Assembly: GCF_032854445.1 (NCBI RefSeq)
Contig: NW_027017956.1
Span: 186,001 to 250,000, forward strand
Source of the DNA: Liolophura sinensis
Lineage: Eukaryota > Mollusca > Polyplacophora > Chitonida > Chitonidae
Length of the DNA: 64,000 nt
Direction of reading: 5' to 3'
Numbering within the stretch: the first letter of the stretch is position 1; each line of letters starts with the position of its first letter. Below, in pieces: positions 33,951 to 49,415 of the stretch. The notes under the pieces are model-generated. The model did not search any database and was not told where the DNA came from. It saw only the letters and a program-made list of their open reading frames with translations. The position numbers and the translations under genes are program-made.

Positions 33951-34845
33951 GAATTATTTTTAGAATAAATCGCTTCCAAACTCTGGTATATTCACCTTAG
34001 TTTAACTAAACGCCATCATATCGTATTTATGTTAATTACATGTAATATTGTAATAGGCATGTTCTTAAGTCAAATGGCCCTTTGTTAGACTGTTTAGCCT
34101 TTCAAAACGGAAACTACAGGTATGCATATTTAAGAGAACTTAAGTTTGTCCTTTTTTAAAACCATTTTCTTCATTCCTCAATGAAAAATACATGCATTGT
34201 TTCGCACCCCTATTTGCAGCGTACTGGCAATGGGCCAAATGTGTAGAATACGATATCTGTGAAATTAATCTGACTGCAATAAGATCAGAAAATTCGACCC
34301 CAATTCTTTGATGGTTTTCTCTGCGGTTCTTCTATATCGGGACTAGTCTTGCTGACAATGGTAACTGATGCTCGTCGGCAGGTACACGTACGTTAATGAG
34401 ATCAATAACTTTGTCTCTTTCTTTCAGGACAAATATGTAACTTATTAAACTAACGGTTTTGACAGATAAATGTAACAGCTCTGTGATCTCATCATGTTAG
34501 AAATGAAATAACAAATGCGATATAGACGTACTTGAGCTCCTAATATGTTTTTTCCAGAGTGCTTACGGTGGACTTCGTTTGGATTCTGTGAGGGTTTTGA
34601 TAGGTCTGTTATATGTTAATTGTGGATTACTGAAAACTCGCTCCACTAATATTATATGTACAGACATGTTTGCTGAAAGCCTTCCTTTTACTAGGAAATA
34701 AAATAGCCCGAGTAGGAGCCTTGTCAGGTGGGGTTATGTATGGGAGGACTAAGGTTTGCCTGAAGTGAAAGACATAGGTACAGTAAATGGCGCAGAGACA
34801 TACATGTCTTTACAGATAAATGTTATCTGATCGTCAGTTGCACAG
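33951..34845. repeat. 895-bp non-tandem block, copy J9 (subtype C)
   Basis: First of four subtype C copies: B-like on the left (CGGAAACTACAGG, GAGCTCCTAATATG) but with A-like ATAACAAATGCG and ATTATATGTAC, plus private TCTCTGCGGTTC, GTGGATTACTG, ACAGACATGTTTGCTGAAAG and AATAGCCCGAG. Confidence 0.9.
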
Positions 34846-35207
34846 ACCGGCCTGGATAGCACAGTTGGTAGAGCGTCCGCTTCGAGACCGGTAGATCCAG
34901 GATCAATCCTTGGTCGAGTCACACCTAAGACTTTAAAAGAGGAAGTTGTAACTTCCTCGTTTGGCGTTCAGCATGAAGGGTATAGTGCAACGACTGGTTG
35001 ACCCGTTTTAGCATAATGGCTCGGGCGGGGCGGCTTACTTGCCTTCGGTAAGTCGTCTCAGTGATGCAGCACTAAATAAAAGAGCGGTGAAAATCCGTCC
35101 TGCAACAAGGAGGCACATTAAACGTGCATGCACCCTAATGATTCCTTCGTCGTCATATGACTGAAAAATTGTTTAGATACGACTTTAAACCCCAAGCACT
35201 CACTCAC
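34846..35207 (+). mobile_element. SINE, copy 10 (C type)
   Basis: Flanked by TCAGTTGCACAG at 34834-34845 and 35208-35219. C-type marks: GGCCTGGATAGC, CTTCGAGACC, GAAGGGTATAG, CCGTTTTAGC and TTTAGATACGACTTT. The C-to-T change makes a TTTT run at 35006-35009, a possible early pol III stop, and puts a stop codon in the frame that is open in copies 1, 2, 4 and 6. Confidence 0.85.
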
Positions 35208-35219
35208 TCAGTTGCACAG

Positions 35220-38200
35220 CGACATACATACAAGATGAACATTGTAATCGACATAATAGCATGTTCAGTTACAAAATGAGCATTGTAATCATTGTAATAG
35301 CATGTTAAGTTACAAAGTGAACATTGTAATCCTTATAATTGCATGTTCAGTTACAAGGTGAACATTGTAATCAGTATACAAGCATGCTCAGTTGCAAAAT
35401 GGACATTGTAATCATTACAATAGCATATTCAGTTACAAGATGAACATTGTAATCATTATAATCATGTGCTCAGTTACAAGGTGAACATTGTAATCATTAC
35501 AATAGCGTGCTCAGTTACAAGATGAACATTGTAATCATTATAAAAACATGCCCAGCTACAAGATGAACAATGTAATAGTTAAAATAGCATGATCAGTTAC
35601 GAAGTGAACATTGTAATCATTATAATAGCATGCTCAGTTGCAAGATAAACATTGTAATCAATAAAATATCATTTTCAGTTACAAGATGAAGACTGTAATC
35701 GACATAATAGCATGTTCAGTTACAAGATGAACATTGTAATCATTGTAATAGCATGTTCAGTTACAAAGTAAACATTGTAATCATTATAATAGCGTCAACG
35801 GTTACAAAATCACCATTGTAATCAATATAATAGCATGCTCAGTTACAAAATGAATATTGCAATCATTATATTAGCATATTTCATTACAAGATGAACATTG
35901 TAATCATTATTATAGCATATGTAGTTACAAGATGAACATTGTAATCATTATAAAAACATCATCAGTTACAAGGTGAACATTGTAATCAGTATAAAAGCAT
36001 GCTCAGTTGCAAAATGGATATTGTAATCATTACATTGGCATATTCACTTACAAGATGAACATTGTAATCATTATAATAATGTGCTCAGTTACAAGGTGAA
36101 CAATGTAATCATTGTAATAGCATGTTCAGTTACAAAGTCAACATTGTAATCCTTATAATTGCATGTTCAGTTACAAAGTGAACATTGTAATCATTATAAA
36201 AACATCATCAGTTGCAAGGTGAACATTGTAATCAGTATACAAGCATGCTCAGTTGCAAAATGGACATTGTAATCATTACAATAGCATATTCAGTTACAAG
36301 ATGAACATTGTAATCATTATAATAATGCGCTCAGTTACAAGGTGAACAATGTAATCATTGTAATAGCATGTTCAGTTACAAAGTGAACATTGTAATCCTT
36401 ATAATTGCATGTTCAGTTATAAGATGAACATTGTAATCATTATAAAAACATAAACAATTACAAGGTGAACATTGTAATCAGTATACAAGCATGCTCAGTT
36501 GCAAAATGGACATTGTAATCATTACATTAGCATATTCACTTACAAGATGAATATTGTAATCATTATAATAACATCACCAGTTACAACATAAGCATTGTAT
36601 TCATTATATTAGCTCGTTCACTTACAAGATAGACATTGTAATCATTATAAAAGCATGTTCAGTTACAAGGTGAACATAGTAATCATTTTAAAAACATGCT
36701 CAGTTGCAAGATGAAGATTGTAATCGACATAATAGCATGTTCAGTTATAAGATGAACATTGTAATCATTATAAAAACATCATCAGTTGCAAGGTGAACAT
36801 TGTAATCAGTATACAAGCATGCTCAGTTGCAAGACAAACATTGTAATCATTACATTAGCATATTCACTTACAAGATGAATATTGTAATCATTATAATAAC
36901 ATCATCAGTTACAAAGTAAACATTGTATTCATTATATTAGCACGTTCAATTACAAGATGAACATTGTAATCATTATAAAAGCATGTTTAGTTACAAGGTG
37001 AACATTGTAATCTTTATAAAATCATGCTCAGTTACAAGATGAACATTCCAATCATTATAATAGCATGTTCAGTTACAAGGTGGACATTGTAAGTATAAAA
37101 GCATGCTCAGTTGCAAAATGGACATTGTAATCATTACATAAGCATATTTAGTTACAAGATGAATATTGTAATTATTATAATAACATCATCAGTTACAAAA
37201 TGAACATTGTATTCAATATATATGCACGTTCAATTACAAGATGAACATTGTAATCATTATAATATCATGCTCAGTTGCAAGATAAAGATTGTAATTGACA
37301 TAATAGCATATTCAGTTACAAGATGAACATTGTAATCATTGTAATAGCATGTTCAGTTACAAAGTGAACATTGTAATCCTTATAATTGCATGTTCAGTTA
37401 CAAGATGAACGTTGTAATCATTATAAAAACATCATCAGTTTCTAGGTGAACATTGTAATCAGTATACAAGCATGCTCAGTTGCAAAATGGACATTGTAAT
37501 CATTGCAATAGCATATTCAGTTACAAGATGAACATTGCAATCATTATAATAATGTGCTCAGTTACAAGGAGAACATTGAAATCATTACAATAGCGTGCTC
37601 AGTTACAAGGTGAACATTGTAATCATTATAATATCATGCCCAGTTACAAGATGAACATTGTAATAGTTAAAATAGCATGCTCAAATACAAGATGAGCAAT
37701 GTAATCATTATAATAGCATGCTCAGTTGCAAGATAAACATTGTAATCATTATAATATCATTTTCAGTTACAAGATGAAGATTGTAATCGACATAATAGCA
37801 TGTTCAGTTACAAGATGAACATTGTAATCATTGTAATAGCATGTTCAGTTACAAAGTAAACATTGTAATCATTATAATAGCGTCAACGGTTACAAAATCA
37901 CCATTGTAATCAATATAATAGCATGCTCAGTTACAAAATGAATATTGCAAATATTATATTAGCATATGTAGTTACAAGATGACATTGTAATCATTATTAT
38001 AGCATATGTAGTTACAAGATGAACATTTTAATCATTATAAAAACATCATCAGTTACAAGGTGAACATTGTAATCAGTATAAAAGCATGCTCAGTTGCAAA
38101 ATGGATATTGTAATCATTACATTAGCATATTCACTTACAAGATGAACATTGTAATCATTATAATAATGTGCTCAGTTACAAGGTGAACAATGTAATCATT

Positions 38201-41185
38201 GTAATAGCATGTTCAGTTACAAAGTGAACATTGTAATCCTTATAATTGCATGTTCAGTTACAAAGTGAACATTGTAATCATTATAAAAACATCATCAGTT
38301 GCAAGGTGAACATTGTAATCAGTATACAGGCATCCTCAGTTGCAAAATGGACATTGTAATCATTACAATAGGATATTCAGTTACAAGATGAACATTGTAA
38401 TCATTATAATAATGCGCTCAGTTACAAGGTGAACAATGTAATCATTGTAATAGCATGTTCAGTTACAAAGTGAACATTGTAATCCTTATAATTGCATGTT
38501 CAGTTATAAGATGAACATTGTAATCATTATAAAAACATAAACAGTTACAAGGTGAACATTGTAATCAGTATACAAGCATGCTCAGTTGCAAAATGGACAT
38601 TGTAATCATTGCAATAGCATATTAAGTTACAAGATGAACATTGCAATCATTATAATAATGTGCTCAGTTACAAGGAGAACATTGAAATCATTACAATAGC
38701 GTGCTCAGTTACAAGGTGAACATTGTAATCATTATAAAAACATGCCCAGTTACAAGATGAACATTGTAATAGTTAAAATAGCATGCTCAAATACAAGATG
38801 AGCAATGTAATCATTATAATAGCATGCTCAGTTGCAAGATAAACATTGTAATCATTATAATATCATTTTCAGTTACAAGATGAAGATTGTAATCGACATA
38901 ATAGCATGTTCAGTTACAAGATGAACATTGTAATCATTGTAATAGCATGTTCAGTTACAAAGTAAACATTGTAATCATTATAATAGCGTCAACGGTTACA
39001 AAATCACCATTGTAATCAATATAATAGCATGCTCAGTTACAAAATGAATATTGCAATTATTATATTAGCATATGTAGTTACAAGATGACATTGTAATCAT
39101 TATTATAGCATATGTAGTTACAAGATGAACATTTTAATCATTATAAAAACATCATCAGTTACAAGGTGAACATTGTAATCAGTATAAAAGCATGCTCAGT
39201 TGCAAAATGGATATTGTAATCATTACATTAGCATATTCACTTACAAGATGAACATTGTAATCATTATAATAATGTGCTCAGTTACAAGGTGAACAATGTA
39301 ATCATTGTAATAGCATGTTCAGTTACAAAGTGAACATTGTAATCCTTATAATTGCATGTTCAGTTACAAAGTGAACATTGTAATCATTATAAAAACATCA
39401 TCAGTTGAAAGGTGAACATTGTAATCAGTATACAAGCATCCTCAGTTGCAAAATGGACATTGTAATCATTACAATAGGATATTCAGTTACAAGATGAACA
39501 TTGTAATCATTATAATAATGCGCTCAGTTACAAGGTGAACAATGTAATCATTGTAATAGCATGTTCAGTTACAAAGTGAACATTGTAATCCTTATAATTG
39601 CATGTTCAGTTATAAGATGAACATTGTAATCATTATAAAAACATAAACAGTTACAAGGTGAACATTGTAATCAGTATACAAGCATGCTCAGTTGCAAAAT
39701 GGACATTGTAATCATTACATTAGCATATTCACTTACAAGATGAATATTGTAATCATTATAATAACATCATCAGTTACAACATAAGCATTGTATTCATTAT
39801 ATTAGCTCGTTCACTTACAAGATAGACATTGTAATCATTATAAAAGCATGTTCAGTTACAAGGTGAACATAGTAATCATTTTAAAAACATGCTCAGTTGC
39901 AAGATGAAGATTGTAATCGACATAATAGCATGTTCAGTTATAAGATGAACATTGTAATCATTATAAAAACATCATCAGTTGCAAGGTGAACATTGTAATC
40001 AGTATACAAGCATGCTCAGTTGCAAGATAAACATTGTAATCATTACATTAGCATATTCACTTACAAGATGAATATTGTAATCATTATAATAACATCATCA
40101 GTTACAAAGTAAACATTGTATTCATTATATTAGCACGTTCAATTACAAGATGAACATTGTAATCATTATAAAAGCATGTTCAGTTACAAGGTGAACATTG
40201 TAATCTTTATAAAAAACATGCTCAGTTACAAGATGAACATTCTAATCATTATAATAGCATGTTCAGTTGCAAGGTGGACATTGTAAGTATAAAAGCATGC
40301 TCAGTTGCAAAATGGACATTGTAATCATTACATAAGCATATTTAGTTACAAGATGAATATTGTAATCATTATAATAACATCATCAGTTACAAAATGAACA
40401 TTGTATTCAATATATTAGCACGTTCAATTACAAGATGAACATTGTAATCATTATAATATCATGCTCAGTTGCAAGATAAAGATTGTAATGGACATAATAG
40501 CATGTTCAGTTACAAGATGAACATTGTAATCATTGTAATAGCATGTTCAGTTACAAAGTGAACATTGTAATCCTTATAATTGCATGTTCAGTTACAAGAT
40601 GAACGTTGTAATCATTATAAAAACATCATCAGTTTCTAGGTGAACATTGTAATCAGTATACAAGCATGCTCAGTTGCAAAATGGACATTGTAATCATTGC
40701 AATAGCATATTCAGTTACAAGATGAACATTGCAATCATTATAATAATGTGCTCAGTTACAAGGAGAACATTGAAATCATTACAATAGCGTGCTCAGTTAC
40801 AAGGTGAACATTGTAATCATTATAAAAACATGCCCAGTTACAAGATGAACATTGTAATAGTTAAAATAGCATGCTCAAATACAAGATGAGCAATGTAATC
40901 ATTATAATAGCATGCTCAATTACAAGATGAAAATTGTAATTCGTATAATAGCATGCTCAGTTACAACATGAACATTGTAATCATTATAATAGCATGTTCA
41001 GTTACAAGATGAACATTGTAATCAGTATAATAGCATGCTCAGTTACAAAATTAATATTTTAATTATTACACTAATATGCCCAGTTACAAGATGAACATTG
41101 TAATCAGTATAATAGCGTGCTCAGTTACAAGATGAGCAATGTAATCATTATAATAGCATGTTCAGTTACCAGATGAACATTGTAA
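35220..41185. repeat. 41-bp satellite array of unit 10
   Basis: About 145 monomers (5966 bp). Markers at 35792, 37880 and 38986. It contains one complete 3.19-kb higher-order repeat and a partial second one. Colinear with unit 11 at +7235 up to about 39 kb. Confidence 0.95.
35792..38985. repeat. 3.19-kb higher-order repeat, unit 10
   Basis: Runs from one marker to the equivalent marker 3194 bp later (about 78 monomers), with an internal marker at 37880 splitting it into 2088 and 1106 bp. The CAGTTTCTAGG variant at 37438 recurs at 40632, again 3194 bp on. The 1.1-kb part resembles the start of the next repeat, so the higher-order unit itself holds an older internal duplication. Confidence 0.85.
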
Positions 41186-42080
41186 GAATTATTTTTAGAA
41201 TAAATCGCTTCCAAACTCTGGTATATTCACCTTAGTTTAACTATACGCCATCATATCGTATTTATGTTAATTACATGTAATATTGTAATAGGCATGTTCT
41301 TAAGTCAAATGGCCCTTTGTTAGACTGTTTAGCCTTTCAAAACGGAAACTACAGGTATGCATATTTAAGAGAACTTAAGTTTGTCCTTTTTTAAAACCAT
41401 TTTCTTCATTCCTCAATGAAAAATACATGCATTGTTTCGCACCCCTATTTGCAGCGTACTGGCAATGGGCCAAATGTGTAGAATACGATATCTGTGAAAT
41501 TAATCTGACTGCAATAAGATCAGAAAATTCGACCCCAATTCTTTGATGGTTTTCTCTGCGGTTCTTCTATATCGGGACTAGTCTTGCTGACAATGGTAAC
41601 TGATGCTCGTCGGCAGGTACACGTACGTTAATGAGATCAATAACTTTGTCTCTTTCTTTCAGGACAAATATGTAACTTATTAAACTAACGGTTTTGACAG
41701 ATAAATGTAACAGCTCTGTGATCTCATCATGTTAGAAATGAAATAACAAATGCGATATAGACGTACTTGAGCTCCTAATATGTTTTTTCCAGAGTGCTTA
41801 CGGTGGACTTCGTTTGGATTCTGTGAGGGTTTTGATAGGTCTGTTATATGTTAATTGTGGATTACTGAAAACTCGCTCCACTAATATTACATGTACAGAC
41901 ATGTTTGCTGAAAGCCTTCCTTTTACTAGGAAATAAAATAGCCCGAGTAGGAGCCTTGTCAGGTGGGGTTATGTATGGGAGGACTAAGGTTTGCCTGAAG
42001 TGAAAGACATAGGTACAGTAAATGGCGCAGAGACATACATGTCTTTACAGATAAATGTTATCTGATCGTCAGTTGCACAG
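41186..42080. repeat. 895-bp non-tandem block, copy J10 (subtype C)
   Basis: Almost identical to J9 at +7235; private TTAACTATACGCC and ATTACATGTACAGAC. Confidence 0.9.
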
Positions 42081-42442
42081 ACCGGCCTGGATAGCACAGT
42101 TGGTAGAGCGTCCGCTTCGAGACCGGTAGATCCAGGATCAATCCTTGGTCGAGTCACACCTAAGACTTTAAAAGAGGAAGTTGTAACTTCCTCGTTTGGC
42201 GTTCAGCATGAAGGGTATAGTGCAACGACTGGTTGACCCGTTTTAGCATAATGGCTCGGGCGGGGCGGCTTACTTGCCTTCGGTAAGTCGTCTCAGTGAT
42301 GCAGCACTAAATAAAAGAGCGGTGAAAATCCGTCCTGCAACAAGGAGGCACATTAAACGTGCATGCACCCTAATGATTCCTTCGTCGTCATATGACTGAA
42401 AAATTGTTTAGATACGACTTTAAACCCCAAGCACTCACTCAC
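42081..42442 (+). mobile_element. SINE, copy 11 (C type)
   Basis: Flanked by TCAGTTGCACAG at 42069-42080 and 42443-42454. I see no difference from copy 10. The TTTT run is at 42241-42244. Confidence 0.85.
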
Positions 42443-43026
42443 TCAGTTGCACAGCGACATACATACAAGATGAACATTGTAATCGACATAATAGCATGTT
42501 CAGTTACAAAATGAGCATTGTAATCATTGTAATAGCATGTTAAGTTACAAAGTGAACATTGTAATCCTTATAATTGCATGTTCAGTTACAAGGTGAACAT
42601 TGTAATCAGTATACAAGCATGCTCAGTTGCAAAATGGACATTGTAATCATTACAATAGCATATTCAGTTACAAGATGAACATTGTAATCATTATAATCAT
42701 GTGCTCAGTTACAAGGTGAACATTGTAATCATTACAATAGCGTGCTCAGTTACAAGATGAACATTGTAATCATTATAAAAACATGCCCAGCTACAAGATG
42801 AACAATGTAATAGTTAAAATAGCATGATCAGTTACGAAGTGAACATTGTAATCATTATAATAGCATGCTCAGTTGCAAGATAAACATTGTAATCAATAAA
42901 ATATCATTTTCAGTTACAAGATGAAGACTGTAATCGACATAATAGCATGTTCAGTTACAAGATGAACATTGTAATCATTGTAATAGCATGTTCAGTTACA
43001 AAGTAAACATTGTAATCATTATAATA

Positions 43027-46000
43027 GCGTCAACGGTTACAAAATCACCATTGTAATCAATATAATAGCATGCTCAGTTACAAAATAAATATTGCAATCA
43101 TTATATTAGCATATTTCATTACAAGATGAACATTGTAATCATTATTATAGCATATGTAGTTACAAGATGAACATTGTAATCATTATAAAAACATCATCAG
43201 TTACAAGGTGAACATTGTAATCAGTATAAAAGCATGCTCAGTTGCAAAATGGATATTGTAATCATTACATTGGCATATTCACTTACAAGATGAACATTGT
43301 AATCATTATAATAATGTGCTCAGTTACAAGGTGAACAATGTAATCATTGTAATAGCATGTTCAGTTACAAAGTCAACATTGTAATCCTTATAATTGCATG
43401 TTCAGTTACAAAGTGAACATTGTAATCATTATAAAAACATCATCAGTTGCAAGGTGAACATTGTAATCAGTATACAAGCATGCTCAGTTGCAAAATGGAC
43501 ATTGTAATCATTACAATAGCATATTCAGTTACAAGATGAACATTGTAATCATTATAATAATGCGCTCAGTTACAAGGTGAACAATGTAATCATTGTAATA
43601 GCATGTTCAGTTACAAAGTGAACATTGTAATCCTTATAATTGCATGTTCAGTTATAAGATGAACATTGTAATCATTATAAAAACATAAACAATTACAAGG
43701 TGAACATTGTAATCAGTATACAAGCATGCTCAGTTGCAAAATGGACATTGTAATCATTACATTAGCATATTCAGTTACAAGATGAATATTGTAATCATTA
43801 TAATAACATCACCAGTTACAACATAAGCATTGTATTCATTATATTAGCTCGTTCACTTACAAGATAGACATTGTAATCATTATAAAAGCATGTTCAGTTA
43901 CAAGGTGAACATAGTAATCATTTTAAAAACATGCTCAGTTGCAAGATGAAGATTGTAATCGACATAATAGCATGTTCAGTTATAAGATGAACATTGTAAT
44001 CATTATAAAAACATCATCAGTTGCAAGGTGAACATTGTAATCAGTATACAAGCATGCTCAGTTGCAAGACAAACATTGTAATCATTACATTAGCATATTC
44101 ACTTACAAGATTAATATTGTAATCATTATAATAACATCATCAGTTACAAAGTAAACATTGTATTCATTATATTAGCACGTTCAATTACAAGATGAACATT
44201 GTAATCATTATAAAAGCATGTTCAGTTACAAGGTGAACATTGTAATCTTTATAAAATCATGCTCAGTTACAAGATGAACATTCTAATCATTATAATAGCA
44301 TGTTCAGTTACAAGGTGGACATTGTAAGTATAAAAGCATGCTCAGTTGCAAAATGGACATTGTAATCATTACATAAGCATATTTAGTTACAAGATGAATA
44401 TTGTAATTATTATAATAACATCATCAGTTACAAAATGAACATTGTATTCAATATATATGCACGTTCAATTACAAGATGAACATTGTAATCATTATAATAT
44501 CATGCTCAGTTGCAAGATAAAGATTGTAATTGACATAATAGCATATTCAGTTACAAGATGAACATTGTAATCATTGTAACAGCATGTTCAGTTACAAAGT
44601 GAACATTGTAATCCTTATAATTGCATGTTCAGTTACAAGATGAACGTTGTAATCATTATAAAAACATCATCAGTTTCTAGGTGAACATTGTAATCAGTAT
44701 ACAAGCATGCTCAGTTGCAAAATGGACATTGTAATCATTGCAATAGCATATTCAGTTACAATATGAACATTGCAATCATTATAATAATGTGCTCAGTTAC
44801 AAGGAGAACATTGAAATCATTACAATAGCGTGCTCAGTTACAAGGTGAACATTGTAATCATTATAATATCATGCCCAGTTACAAGATGAACATTGTAATA
44901 GTTAAAAAAGCATGCTCAAATAAAAGATGAGCAATGTAATCATTATAATAGCATGCTCAGTTGCAAGATAAACATTGTAATCATTATAATATCATTTTTA
45001 GTTACAAGATGAAGATTGTAATCGACATAATAGCATGTTCAGTTACAAGATGAACATTGTAATCATTGTAATAGCATGTTCAGTTACAAAGTAAACATTG
45101 TAATCATTATAATAGCGTCAACGGTTACAAAATCACCATTGTAATCAATATAATAGCATGCTCGGTTACAAAATGAATATTGCAAATATTATATTAGCAT
45201 ATGTAGTTACAAGATGACATTGTAATCATTATTATAGCATATGTAGTTACAAGATGAACATTTTAATCATTATAAAAACATCATCAGTTACAAGGTGAAC
45301 ATTGTAATCAGTATAAAAGCATGCTCAGTTGCAAAATGGATATTGTAATCATTACATTAGCATATTCACTTACAAGATGAACATTGTAATCATTATAATA
45401 ATGTGCTCAGTTACAAGGTGAACAATGTAATCATTGTAATAGCATGTTCAGTTACAAAGTGAACATTGTAATCCTTATAATTGCATGTTCAGTTACAAAG
45501 TGAACATTGTAATCATTATAAAAACATCATCAGTTGCAAGGTGAACATTGTAATCAGTATACAGGCATCCTCAGTTGCAAAATGGACATTGTAATCATTA
45601 CAATAGGATATTCAGTTACAAGATGAACATTGTAATCATTATAATAATGCGCTCAGTTACAAGGTGAACAATGTAATCATTGTAATAGCATGTTCAGTTA
45701 CAAAGTGAACATTGTAATCCTTATAATTGCATGTTCAGTTATAAGATGAACATTGTAATCATTATAAAAAACATAAACAGTTACAAGGTGAACATTGTAA
45801 TCAGTATACAAGCATGCTCAGTTGCAAAATGGACATTGTAATCATTGCAATAGCATATTCAGTTACAAGATGAACATTGCAATCATTATAATAATGTGCT
45901 CAGTTACAAGGAGAACATTGAAATCATTACAATAGCGTGCTCAGTTACAAGGTGAACATTGTAATCATTATAAAAACATGCCCAGTTACAAGATGAACAT

Positions 46001-46221
46001 TGTAATAGTTAAAATAGCATGCTCAAATACAAGATGAGCAATGTAATCATTATAATAGCATGCTCAGTTGCAAGATAAACATTGTAATCATTATAATATC
46101 ATTTTCAGTTACAAGATGAAGATTGTAATCGACATAATAGCATGTTCAGTTACAAGATGAACATTGTAATCATTGTAATAGCATGTTCAGTTACAAAGTA
46201 AACATTGTAATCATTATAATA
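43027..46221. repeat. 3.19-kb higher-order repeat, unit 11 copy 1
   Basis: 3195 bp. Its first few hundred bases are of the array-start type (ATATTTCATTAC, AAAGTCAAC), unlike copies 2 and 3. It shares the private ACAATATGAAC with copy 2. Confidence 0.85.
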
Positions 46222-49200
46222 GCGTCAACGGTTACAAAATCACCATTGTATTCAATATAATAGCATGCTCAGTTACAAAATGAATATTGCAATTATTATA
46301 TTAGCATATGTAGTTACAAGATGACATTGTAATCATTATTATAGCATATGTAGTTACAAGATGAACATTTTAATCATTATAAAAACATCATCAGTTACAA
46401 GGTGAACATTGTAATCAGTATAAAAGCATGCTCAGTTGCAAAATGGATATTGTAATCATTACATTAGCATATTCACTTACAAGATGAACATTGTAATCAT
46501 TATAATAATGTGCTCAGTTACAAGGTGAACAATGTAATCATTGTAATAGCATGTTCCGTTACAAAGTGAACATTGTAATCCTTATAATTGCATGTTCAGT
46601 TACAAAGTGAACATTGTAATCATTATAAAAACATCATCAGTTGCAAGGTGAACATTGTAATAAGTATACAAGCATGCTCAGTTGCAAAATGGACATTGTA
46701 ATCATTACAATAGCATATTCAGTTACAAGATGAACATTGTAATCATTATAATAATGCGCTCAGTTACAAGGTGAACAATGTAATCATTGTAATAGCATGT
46801 TCAGTTACAAAGTGAACATTGTAATCCTTATAATTGCATGTTCAGTTATAAGATGAACATTGTAATCATTATAAAAACATAAACAGTTACAAGGTGAACA
46901 TTGTAATCAGTATACAAGCATGCTCAGTTGCAAAATGGACATTGTAATCATTACATTAGCATATTCAGTTACAAGATGAATATTGTAATCATTATAATAA
47001 CATCACCAGTTACAACATAAGCATTGTATTCATTATATTAGCTCGTTCACTTACAAGATAGACATTGTAATCATTATAAAAGCATGTTCAGTTACAAGGT
47101 GAACATAGTAATCATTTTAAAAACATGCTCAGTTGCAAGATGAAGATTGTAATCGACATAATAGCATGTTCAGTTATAAGATGAACATTGTAATCATTAT
47201 AAAAACATCATCAGTTGCAAGGTGAACATTGTAATCAGTATACAAGCATGCTCAGTTGCAAGACAAACATTGTAATCATTACATTAGCATATTCACTTAC
47301 AAGATTAATATTGTAATCATTATAATAACATCATCAGTTACAAAGTAAACATTGTATTCATTATATTAGCACGTTCAATTACAAGATGAACATTGTAATC
47401 ATTATAAAAGCATGTTCAGTTACAAGGTGAACATTGTAATCTTTATAAAATCATGCTCAGTTACAAGATGAACATTCTAATCATTATAATAGCATGTTCA
47501 GTTACAAGGTGGACATTGTAAGTATAAAAGCATGCTCAGTTGCAAAATGGACATTGTAATCATTACATAAGCATATTTAGTTACAAGATGAATATTGTAA
47601 TTATTATAATAACATCATCAGTTACAAAATGAACATTGTATTCAATATATATGCACGTTCAATTACAAGATGAACATTGTAATCATTATAATATCATGCT
47701 CAGTTGCAAGATAAAGATTGTAATTGACATAATAGCATATTCAGTTACAAGATGAACATTGTAATCATTGTAACAGCATGTTCAGTTACAAAGTGAACAT
47801 TGTAATCCTTATAATTGCATGTTCAGTTACAAGATGAACGTTGTAATCATTATAAAAACATCATCAGTTTCTAGGTGAACATTGTAATCAGTATACAAGC
47901 ATGCTCAGTTGCAAAATGGACATTGTAATCATTGCAATAGCATATTCAGTTACAATATGAACATTGCAATCATTATAATAATGTGCTCAGTTACAAGGAG
48001 AACATTGAAATCATTACAATAGCGTGCTCAGTTACAAGGTGAACATTGTAATCATTATAATATCATGCCCAGTTACAAGATGAACATTGTAATAGTTAAA
48101 AAAGCATGCTCAAATACAAGATGAGCAATGTAATCATTATAATAGCATGCTCAGTTGCAAGATAAACATTGTAATCATTACAATATCATTTTTAGTTACA
48201 AGATGAAGATTGTAATCGACATAATAGCATGTTCAGTTACAAGATGAACATTGTAATCATTGTAATAGCATGTTCAGTTACAAAGTAAACATTGTAATCA
48301 TTATAATAGCGTCAACGGTTACAAAATCACCATTGTAATCAATATAATAGCATGCTCAGTTACAAAATGAATATTGCAAATATTATATTAGCATATGTAG
48401 TTACAAGATGACATTGTAATCATTATTATAGCATATGTAGTTACAAGATGAACATTTTAATCATTATAAAAACATCATCAGTTACAAGGTGAACATTGTA
48501 ATCAGTATAAAAGCATGCTCAGTTGCAAAATGGATATTGTAATCATTACATTAGCATATTCACTTACAAGATGAACATTGTAATCATTATAATAATGTGC
48601 TCAGTTACAAGGTGAACAATGTAATCATTGTAATAGCATGTTCAGTTACAAAGTGAACATTGTAATCCTTATAATTGCATGTTCAGTTACAAAGTGAACA
48701 TTGTAATCATTATAAAAACATCATCAGTTGCAAGGTGAACATTGTAATCAGTATACAGGCATCCTCAGTTGCAAAATGGACATTGTAATCATTACAATAG
48801 GATATTCAGTTACAAGATGAAACATTGTAATGATTATAATAATGCGCTCAGTTACAAGGTGAACAATGTAATCATTGTAATAGCATGTTCAGTTACAAAG
48901 TGAACATTGTAATCCTTATAATTGCATGTTCAGTTATAAGATGAACATTGTAATCATTATAAAAACATAAACAGTTACAAGGTGAACATTGTAATCAGTA
49001 TACAAGCATGCTCAGTTGCAAAATGGACATTGTAATCATTGCAATAGCATATTCAGTTACAAGATGAACATTGCAATCATTATAATAATGTGCTCAGTTA
49101 CAAGGAGAACATTGAAATCATTACAATAGCGTGCTCAGTTACAAGGTGAACATTGTAATCATTATAAAAACATGCCCAGTTACAAGATGAACATTGTAAT

Positions 49201-49415
49201 AGTTAAAATAGCATGCTCAAATACAAGATGAGCAATGTAATCATTATAATAGCATGCTCAGTTGCAAGATAAACATTGTAATCATTATAATATCATTTTC
49301 AGTTACAAGATGAAGATTGTAATCGACATAATAGCATGTTCAGTTACAAGATGAACATTGTAATCATTGTAATAGCATGTTCAGTTACAAAGTAAACATT
49401 GTAATCATTATAATA
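46222..49415. repeat. 3.19-kb higher-order repeat, unit 11 copy 2
   Basis: 3194 bp with an internal marker at 48309. It carries GTAACAGCATG (also in copies 1 and 3) and ACAATATGAAC (copies 1 and 2 only). Confidence 0.85.
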